From an uncultured Lentisphaerota bacterium (GTDB lineage Bacteria > Verrucomicrobiota > Lentisphaeria > Victivallales > GWF2-50-93): 34,574 bases of DNA. The DNA lies in contig CAIQLG010000543.1 of NCBI GenBank assembly GCA_903872565.1, positions 1 through 34,574 of the forward strand, read 5' to 3'. The translations under genes were made by a program, and so were the position numbers. The notes beneath the pieces are model-generated. The model did no database searches and was not told where the DNA came from. It saw nothing but the letters and a program-made list of their open reading frames with translations. Positions within the stretch are counted from its first letter, which is position 1. Each line of letters begins with the position of its first letter. Shown here piece after piece: positions 1 to 5,751 of this stretch.

Positions 1-153
1 ATGAGCAGGCAGGAAAAGGACAGGCGCAACAGGCTGGCCCGTCTCATCATTCGGAAGTGGGCCATACCCGATCTGGTTCCGGAGGACTTCTGGGACTTCC
101 AGACCGGCAGGCCTGCTGACAACAATGGCGGCGACACACTGAAGTCTATGTGA
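1..153 (+). CDS. Small basic protein, unrecognised, possibly 5'-partial
   Basis: The frame opens with ATG at the first base of the window and gives 50 residues, so the gene may be complete or may begin upstream. The protein is basic at its N-terminus (many Arg/Lys in residues 3-19), with a Trp/Phe/Pro-rich middle and a polar tail. No domain is recognised. Its TGA stop overlaps the GTG start of the next gene by four bases (148-153), a typical sign of translational coupling, so the two are probably co-transcribed. It could equally be the C-terminal end of a longer protein. Confidence 0.45.
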   Translation: MSRQEKDRRNRLARLIIRKWAIPDLVPEDFWDFQTGRPADNNGGDTLKSM

Positions 154-590
154 CCGTGCATGAGTGCTGGCTCGGCAAGGTGTCTGTGAAAGCCGTGATG
201 AAAATCGGCTCCGGAGGTCTCTTCGTCGGTGATCCGTGTTCCGCCGGATTCGACGATGCGTCCTGGGACAGGCTGCTGGCGGGGACCGGATATTTCGAGA
301 ATATTCCAAAATTGGCCAGCGGAAAGATCCTATATGCCGGTACGGGCGGTGATGGCGGCTTCAAGGTGACTGTCAGCCTTGAGCGGATAACGGATCTGGA
401 TAAGGGCGTGGAGATCACAATGCCGATGCGCATTGATCGTCGCGTGCTGAAGAGACAGAGGCTTGCGCTTGGAGGCGTAATCCCCGGCCATAAAAAGCTG
501 AAGCCGAAGGACAGGGATCTTCTTGATGGTCTGCTCGAAATGCTCCATCTCATAGAAGATCACTGCGAAACAATTCAAGAAAGAAAGTAG
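150..590 (+). CDS. Protein of unknown function with GDPC and GDGG motifs
   Basis: This 146-residue protein starts with GTG, overlapping the stop of the preceding ORF. Residues 15-30 contain a glycine-rich stretch ending in VGDPC, and around residue 70 there is TGGDGGFKVTV. Proteins with an SG..(V/C).DPC...GDG.Y.V layout occur on plasmids and phages without a firm biochemical role; I see the resemblance but cannot assign a family. The C-terminal half is basic, then helical and acidic. There is no signal peptide or membrane segment, so it is probably cytoplasmic. It lies 76 bp upstream of a ubiquitin-like gene on the same strand. Function is not assigned. Confidence 0.7.
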   Translation: MTVHECWLGKVSVKAVMKIGSGGLFVGDPCSAGFDDASWDRLLAGTGYFENIPKLASGKILYAGTGGDGGFKVTVSLERITDLDKGVEITMPMRIDRRVLKRQRLALGGVIPGHKKLKPKDRDLLDGLLEMLHLIEDHCETIQERK

Positions 591-666
591 AAAGTAAACC
601 GCGTTCTGGCCTGAAGGCATTGGGCTTGAACGCATAAAAAACAAACTCTAAAAAAGGAGAAGGAAA

Positions 667-879
667 ATGCCGAAGATCACATGTGGAGTCAACGAGATCG
701 AAAACGACCGCTACGACGGGAAGACCATCGCGGAAGTCAGGAACGAACTGGGAGTGATCCTGAACATCCCGGCGAATGCGAAGGTGCTCATCAACGACGA
801 CGAGGCCACCGACGAGAGGACAATCCTAGAGAACGACGACGAGGTCGAGTTCGTCAAGGCCGCAGGAGAGAAGGGCTGA
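667..879 (+). CDS. Ubiquitin-like beta-grasp small protein (MoaD/ThiS/TGS-like)
   Basis: A 70-residue acidic protein behind a strong AAGGAGAAGG ribosome-binding site. The pattern is that of a ThiS/MoaD-type beta-grasp: a short N-terminal strand, a helix (TIAEVRNELGVIL), a strand with V-L-I-N (residues 44-47), then ERTILENDDEVEFV, where Asp-Asp-Glu-Val precedes the last strand. The protein ends in AAGEKG, not in the Gly-Gly needed by sulfur carriers and conjugated ubiquitins, although a glycine is terminal. Bacterial ubiquitin-like genes usually sit beside E1 (ThiF), E2 or JAB genes; none is visible downstream, and the upstream side is outside the window. A structural or carrier role is equally possible. 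Confidence 0.7.
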   Translation: MPKITCGVNEIENDRYDGKTIAEVRNELGVILNIPANAKVLINDDEATDERTILENDDEVEFVKAAGEKG

Positions 880-964
880 CAAGGCACTGGCTGCCGTGCA
901 CCGGGGAGTCGGAGCGATCCGGCTCCCCATCTTATTTAACATCAACATATTAGAAAGGAGTTCT

Positions 965-1174
965 ATGCCGCCAATTATCTTGCTGGCTATCGCCATCGCT
1001 ATTTTAATAATCGGAATCAGCGCTGGTTTTAAGATGCCTGAGCTGGACGAGATTGTGAAACCCGTCGCGGAAAACACGGGCAGGGTCTTCACGCCTGTCG
1101 GCTACTGCATAGGAATCGCTGTCTTGTTTGTCGCGGCCATATTCGCGCTCGGCCGGAAGTGGAGGGGAAGATGA
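965..1174 (+). CDS. Small two-helix membrane protein
   Basis: The ATG follows an AGAAAGGAG ribosome-binding site by six bases. The 69-residue product has two hydrophobic stretches, roughly residues 3-22 (Ile/Leu/Ala-rich) and 46-62, joined by a short polar loop, and ends in basic residues (GRKWRGR). It should be an inner-membrane hairpin with a positively charged tail. Its TGA stop overlaps the ATG of the next gene in an ATGA junction, so the two products are likely made in matched amounts. No family recognised; a holin-like or scaffold role would be a guess. Confidence 0.65.
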   Translation: MPPIILLAIAIAILIIGISAGFKMPELDEIVKPVAENTGRVFTPVGYCIGIAVLFVAAIFALGRKWRGR

Positions 1175-1770
1175 CTGGGAAAAGAATAATGCCGTTCATG
1201 CTTGTTGTACTGGGACTGCTGTCGCTGCTGTCGTGCGGTCCTTCCGAGGACGAGATTGGCAATGCCGTGCAGAGCGCATACAGTCAGGGAGTTAAAGATG
1301 GAATCAGGAAGGCTGTCGCTGAAATCTCCAACGCCGGGGATTCGTTCCGCGGCGATCTCAGGGCGAAAATGGAAAGCAGGCTGATAGCCTTCTCTATCGT
1401 TGCAGTATTGTTGTCCCTCGTGGGAGCTAATATTGCGGACTGGCTAAGGACTGAAATCAGCGGCATGTTCAATCTCACTGTGCAGCAACAGCTTGTGATC
1501 GCTCGATGGATATACGGTATTCTGGCCGCAGGGCTCATGGTCGTAGGACTGTCGGCTGACTCCGCATCATTTTGGCCGCTTGCGATATTGCTGGGGGGAA
1601 GTGTTATTCCGTTCTGGGAATATCTTGCCGCGCTGAGGGCAGGGGACAAAACCCAAATGAAGATTGCGATTTCAAAGGTGAAAAGCCTGTTGTTCCTGGC
1701 ATTGGTCATCGTGATCATTTATAGGATACTCGGGGACAGTGGCGTCTTCGGACTGCGAATTGGAAAGTGA
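1171..1770 (+). CDS. Predicted lipoprotein with several membrane helices
   Basis: I use the ATG at 1171, not the upstream GTG at 1159, because GGAGGGG lies directly upstream and the start overlaps the previous stop (ATGA). The 199-residue product begins with a basic-hydrophobic signal ending in LLSLLSC, a lipobox with the modified Cys near residue 22. A short polar segment follows (about residues 23-70), then hydrophobic helices near residues 75-92, 108-126, 130-150 and 168-185. A lipobox in front of multiple helices is uncommon; alternatively the first segment is simply a membrane helix. It is the last gene of the plus-strand operon and is followed by a terminator. Function unknown. Confidence 0.7.
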   Translation: MTGKRIMPFMLVVLGLLSLLSCGPSEDEIGNAVQSAYSQGVKDGIRKAVAEISNAGDSFRGDLRAKMESRLIAFSIVAVLLSLVGANIADWLRTEISGMFNLTVQQQLVIARWIYGILAAGLMVVGLSADSASFWPLAILLGGSVIPFWEYLAALRAGDKTQMKIAISKVKSLLFLALVIVIIYRILGDSGVFGLRIGK

Positions 1771-1782
1771 AGAAGTGAAGGA

Positions 1783-1806
1783 GCCAGCGCTGACTGGCGT
1801 TTTTTT
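1783..1806 (+). terminator. Rho-independent terminator of the plus-strand operon
   Basis: GCCAG at 1783-1787 pairs with CTGGC at 1794-1798 around a six-base loop, followed by G and a run of seven T. It lies 13 bp after the stop of the lipoprotein-like gene and just before the 3' end of the convergent transpeptidase gene. Confidence 0.75.
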
Positions 1807-1811
1807 AGATG

Positions 1812-3620
1812 TCACGGGGATCCGCGGGCAAGACCGCCCGGCGCGGGACCTTCCGATGCCGTCGTCCTCTCCGCTTTCTCCATTTCGTCGGGATACTGCG
1901 GATCCACATTCATGTAGCGGAGCGTTTTTTCGGCTATGCTTCTGAAGGTCGGCGCCGAAACCTCGCCGCCGTAATGGTTTCCTGCCGGCTCGTCCGCCAT
2001 CACGAGAAGGACAAAGGCGGGATTGTCCGCCGGCACGAATCCGACGAAAGTCGCGAAGAACCGCGTCTCGGAATATTTTCCATCCATCCATTTCTGCGAT
2101 GTTCCGGTCTTTCCTGCGACATCATATCCGGGAACCCTTGCCTTGATCCCGGTGCCGCTCCTGGTGACAAGCTTCAGCATCGTGGTGATCTTCCGGCATG
2201 TGCCGTCGTTCATAAATACTTTCTCCCCGGGCGGAATCTCCATATGCACCGTCTCTCCGGTCTCGGGATTCACTTCCTTGTCCACAAGTCTCATCTTCAC
2301 GAGCGTTCCGCCGTTGGCGATGGCGCAGTAAGCCCTGACAAGCTGGAGAGGCGAGCAGGATATCCCCTGTCCTATGGGAAACCTAGTGATGGAGAGCTTG
2401 TCCCAGTCGCGGAGTTTCCTGAACTGCCCGGTCGCCTCGGGCCGGATGGGAATTCCAGTCCTCTGGCCGAAGCCGAATCTCTTCAGGATCTGGTAGAGCC
2501 TGCTGTTCCCGAGCAGGAGCGAGATCTTCGCCGTTCCTATATTGCTCGAAACCCTTATTATGTCGGTGACCGGAAGTATTCCTTCCGGATGCGAATCCCT
2601 TAGAATCCTGCCCCCGTAGGCCCAGCGGCCGTGTTCGCAGTCGAACATGGTGTCCGGTGTGACGACCCCGCAGTCGAGGGCGCCTGAAACCGGGAACGGC
2701 TTCATCGCCGAGCCGGGCTCGAAGACGTCCGTGAGAAAACGGTCCCTCCACTTTTCGGGATCCATGTCCCTCCTGTCGTTCGGGTTGAATGTCGGCCTCT
2801 GCGCTATCGCCAGAATGTTCCCGGTGTTGGGATCCGCCATCACCGCATACGCCGAAACCGGCCTGTATTTCTCGAAAAGCTTCTCGAGCTCCTCCTCGAC
2901 GATGGCCTGGATGGGCTCATCGATGGTCAGGTATACGTCGTTCCCGTTCCGCTCGTTCTGCACAAGCCTTTTTCCATATGTGAAAGGAACACCCCTGCGG
3001 TCGCGCTCGTAGATGTTTTTCACCTTCGTAGGCATCAGGGATTCGTTGTATGCCTTCTCTATCCCATTGACAGACTTCAATGTCTCACCATCGCTGTTCG
3101 TAATGCCCAGGATGTTGGAGAGGAGTTCGTTCTTGGGATAGCATCTCCTTGTCTTCTCCTCCAGAAAAATCCCGCTCATACGATTATCCCTGAGAAGCTT
3201 CTCGATTATTCCCGCCTCCTCAAACGAAAGTTCCTTCTTGATCACCTTGTAGCGGATCTCGCAGTCGCCCCGCTTCTTGAGAGCGATGGCATCGAAGACA
3301 TCGCATACTGACATTCCAAGGGGCTCTGCGAGAATTTCCGCCGTATTGTGGCACTGTTCGGGATCCCCGGTGATCTTGGGATCCGCGACCAGGTCGGAGC
3401 ATGGAATGTTGCCGACAAGCAGATTCCCTCTGCTGTCGAAAATCCTGCCTCTCTCGCCCTTTTCGTTCTTGACCGTGGTATAGACCTTTTTCGCCTTCGA
3501 GTAGAGCTCCTGTCCGCGGACAATCTGGACGAAATAGAGCCGCACGGCGACCGCCACGAGAAACATCGCGCAGAAAACCGTGCAGACTACGATTCTTACT
3601 ATGAAGCTTGTCCTTGACAT
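1812..3620 (-). CDS. Class B penicillin-binding protein, FtsI/PBP2-type transpeptidase
   Basis: A 602-residue D,D-transpeptidase that cross-links peptidoglycan stem peptides on the outer face of the cytoplasmic membrane. Residues 7-30 form the single N-terminal membrane anchor. The pedestal carries the conserved RGRIFDSRGN segment (57-66). The transpeptidase domain has all three active-site motifs: S304-A-M-K307, S358-S-N360 and K504-T-G506. Length and order match the FtsI/SpoVD family. The start is supported by GGGGGGAA upstream. The gene is not beside mraY, murE or other dcw genes, so it is probably an accessory paralogue and not the housekeeping ftsI; I therefore give no gene symbol. A shorter paralogue lies upstream on the same strand. 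Confidence 0.93.
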   Translation of the reverse strand: MSRTSFIVRIVVCTVFCAMFLVAVAVRLYFVQIVRGQELYSKAKKVYTTVKNEKGERGRIFDSRGNLLVGNIPCSDLVADPKITGDPEQCHNTAEILAEPLGMSVCDVFDAIALKKRGDCEIRYKVIKKELSFEEAGIIEKLLRDNRMSGIFLEEKTRRCYPKNELLSNILGITNSDGETLKSVNGIEKAYNESLMPTKVKNIYERDRRGVPFTYGKRLVQNERNGNDVYLTIDEPIQAIVEEELEKLFEKYRPVSAYAVMADPNTGNILAIAQRPTFNPNDRRDMDPEKWRDRFLTDVFEPGSAMKPFPVSGALDCGVVTPDTMFDCEHGRWAYGGRILRDSHPEGILPVTDIIRVSSNIGTAKISLLLGNSRLYQILKRFGFGQRTGIPIRPEATGQFRKLRDWDKLSITRFPIGQGISCSPLQLVRAYCAIANGGTLVKMRLVDKEVNPETGETVHMEIPPGEKVFMNDGTCRKITTMLKLVTRSGTGIKARVPGYDVAGKTGTSQKWMDGKYSETRFFATFVGFVPADNPAFVLLVMADEPAGNHYGGEVSAPTFRSIAEKTLRYMNVDPQYPDEMEKAERTTASEGPAPGGLARGSP

Positions 3621-3892
3621 ATCATGGTTCCCCCCGGTCCCATTTTATTTTTATCATCAGAGGTTTTTCTTTCAGGACAAATACTCCTCCCCCTGTATTC
3701 GTCTCTGATGCTCTCGGTGAGCACTGATGGTTCGTCCGCCTGGATCAGCGGAGCCTTGACGTACACTATCCCATCTTCCTCCCTGAACTGCCATCTGCTT
3801 CTGTTGGCTGATCTTTCTAATCTGTCGTTACAATTTAAAGTTATAGCATTGGTCAGCCGGACCCGCCATGTCCATTGCCTCCTTGCTGCCAA
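3599..3892 (-). CDS. Doubtful small ORF in the position of ftsL
   Basis: A 97-residue reading frame directly upstream of the transpeptidase gene, overlapping its start by 22 bases. In dcw clusters this position is held by ftsL, a one-helix membrane protein, but this product has no hydrophobic helix and no heptad pattern. The middle (EEDGIVYVKAPLIQADEPS) looks protein-like, while the ends are rich in Arg, Asn and Cys as in non-coding frames. I see no convincing ribosome-binding site. It may be a decayed gene or simply a chance open frame. Confidence 0.25.
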   Translation of the reverse strand: MAARRQWTWRVRLTNAITLNCNDRLERSANRSRWQFREEDGIVYVKAPLIQADEPSVLTESIRDEYRGRSICPERKTSDDKNKMGPGGTMICQGQAS

Positions 3893-3977
3893 CTAATCTG
3901 AACTGGGTGGTAGGACATTTTGTGTCCATATGGTTTGCCGCTCGGGGTTTATTTTCAGAGATTATCCAGCAACCTGT

Positions 3978-4172
3978 TTAGCCGTGATCGGTTGTTCCTT
4001 TCAATTTCCGGATTATGAAGCATTGCCATACGACGACTGCAATCAGCAGAAGTGTGATCAGCGGCCAGATGACGCAGAATATCCAGACATTGATAGCTTC
4101 ATAGGAGGTGTCCAAGAGACGGGCGAGCCACAAGAGCAGATCAACACAGAGTTGGAATATGCGGTTTGTCAT
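3978..4172 (-). CDS. Small single-pass membrane protein
   Basis: A 64-residue product whose ATG overlaps the TGA of the lipoprotein transpeptidase gene (ATGA, 4169-4172), so translation is probably coupled. The N-terminal third is amphipathic (Leu/Trp-rich) and residues 30-52 form a strong membrane helix (VIWPLITLLLIAVVVWQ), followed by a basic cytoplasmic end. It sits between the two transpeptidase genes, which suggests, but does not prove, a role alongside them in the envelope. No family recognised. Confidence 0.6.
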   Translation of the reverse strand: MTNRIFQLCVDLLLWLARLLDTSYEAINVWIFCVIWPLITLLLIAVVVWQCFIIRKLKGTTDHG

Positions 4173-5458
4173 TTCCCTTCTGTCTTTCCCTTCTCCGTAT
4201 CAAGCAGCTTCAGCGTCCTCTCGGCTATGTTCTTGAACACAGGCGCCGCAACCACGCCACCAAAATGCTCCTCTTCCGGTTCGTCCGCGATGATGAGAAG
4301 GACGAACTTCGGCTTGTCCGCCGGAACGAAGCCGATGAAGGACGCATAGAACCGGGTATAGGAATATTGTCCATCTTCCCATTTCTGCGATGTTCCGGGC
4401 TTTCCCGCCACCTCGCATCCCGGGATCGCCGCATTGACGCCTATACCCCCTTCGGCTGTGGCGAGCTTGAGCATCGAGGCCATTTTCACGCAGGTGTCGT
4501 CCTTCAATATCTTTTCGCCCGCCTCGGCGGGAATGCGCACAATCTTCCCCGTCTGCGGATCCTTGCCCCCGTCCACAATCCTCAGCTTGACAAGCTTCCC
4601 GCCGTTGGCGAGGGCGCAGTATGCACGGAGGAGCTGGAACGGAGTGCAGGAAACGCCCTGTCCTATGGGAAATCTTGCAATTGACAGCGGGTCCCAGTCC
4701 TTCACTTCCCTCAATATTCCAGCAGACTCAGGGCAAAGTGGCAGGCCTGTCTTCTGTGCGAATCCGAAACTCCGAAAGGCCCTATAGAGTTTCTCGTCTC
4801 CCAGCTTCAGTGCGATCTTCGCGGTGCCTATGTTGCTGGATACCCTGATGATGTCGCTGACAGTGATTGTTTCCTCCGGGTGCGAATCCCTCAGCGTCTT
4901 TCCCGCAAACTCCCACACGCCTTTCTCGCAGTCGAACTTGGTATCCGGAGTAATCAGTCCCAGGTCGATGGCGGCTGATATTGGAAATGGTTTCATCATC
5001 GAGCCGGGTTCGAAAACCAGACTGGACGGAAGAATGACTCCGTCCAATCCATCGATCGGATCGCGGCCCTGTTTTACCGCCAGCGCCATGATGTCGCCGG
5101 TATATGGATCCGCCATTATCGCATATGCCCGCTTGGGCTTGTATTGATCCATGAGAGCATCGAGCTCCTCCTCGGCTATCTGCTGGATGGGATTCCTGAT
5201 GGTGAGGACGAGAGCCTTGTTCAGTCCAAGGGGCAGTGCCATGTCGAGCCATGCCAGGTTTTTGCCGGCGGGATTGCCTGCCGAGTCGAGCAGGACATAT
5301 TCAGCTGCTGCCTTGGTGGTGGCGGGCGGTTTAGCCTTGGCCTGGTCTTTCGAATCTGTTGTACTGTTGCAGGCGAGTTGGCTGAAGACCAGCAGTGAGG
5401 AGACGAGAGCTGCTGCTGAGACGAGGCTCGAGTATTTAATACATACTTTCGATTTCAT
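4169..5458 (-). CDS. Lipoprotein transpeptidase-domain protein with altered KTG motif (KPG)
   Basis: This 429-residue protein is a paralogue of the neighbouring class B PBP: its transpeptidase domain aligns over residues 88-420 with the same order and many identical blocks (IGTAKI, RFPIGQG, CALANGG). It lacks the pedestal. Instead of a membrane helix it has a signal peptide ending in SQLAC, so Cys30 should be lipidated, followed by a Lys/Ala/Pro/Thr-rich linker. S153-M-M-K156 and S207-S-N209 are intact, but the third motif reads K353-P-G355 where the neighbour has KTG, a change from ACC to CCC. The KTG threonine contributes to substrate binding, so activity may be lost or altered. GGGGGAA supports the start. 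Confidence 0.88.
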   Translation of the reverse strand: MKSKVCIKYSSLVSAAALVSSLLVFSQLACNSTTDSKDQAKAKPPATTKAAAEYVLLDSAGNPAGKNLAWLDMALPLGLNKALVLTIRNPIQQIAEEELDALMDQYKPKRAYAIMADPYTGDIMALAVKQGRDPIDGLDGVILPSSLVFEPGSMMKPFPISAAIDLGLITPDTKFDCEKGVWEFAGKTLRDSHPEETITVSDIIRVSSNIGTAKIALKLGDEKLYRAFRSFGFAQKTGLPLCPESAGILREVKDWDPLSIARFPIGQGVSCTPFQLLRAYCALANGGKLVKLRIVDGGKDPQTGKIVRIPAEAGEKILKDDTCVKMASMLKLATAEGGIGVNAAIPGCEVAGKPGTSQKWEDGQYSYTRFYASFIGFVPADKPKFVLLIIADEPEEEHFGGVVAAPVFKNIAERTLKLLDTEKGKTEGK

Positions 5459-5751
5459 AGCTAATTCCCCCTTATGTTTATTGTTTCTAATCCTTATTTC
5501 ATAGTTTTAAATTATTGCCCAACTCTCCATTCGGCGAACCTCCGGGTTGTCCCGTGGCAGTTGTTCCCCATCACCTTTTTTCCACTGCCCCCGATGTCCC
5601 TTGACAGGTAAGAGAACCGGCTACGCGGTCTACAACTCAGAAGTGAAAGAAGCGCTTGCACATGCCAATCATGCCTAATATTGTATTCAGGGTGCTACAG
5701 AACAACATCCTATCGTTGTGTTCCCTGCGAGGTTACAAAGTCCTTTGCTAT
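5459..5751 (-). other. Intergenic stretch with a short FGE-like relic
   Basis: There is no convincing gene here. On the minus strand, bases 5551-5587 nearly match the stretch of both nearby FGE-fold genes that encodes Q-W-(K/E)-K-V-M-G-(N/S)-N, but a run of six A where five would keep frame breaks the reading. The match is about 28 nt with one extra base. It could be a scrap of a lost FGE-type gene or a chance similarity. Confidence 0.3.
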
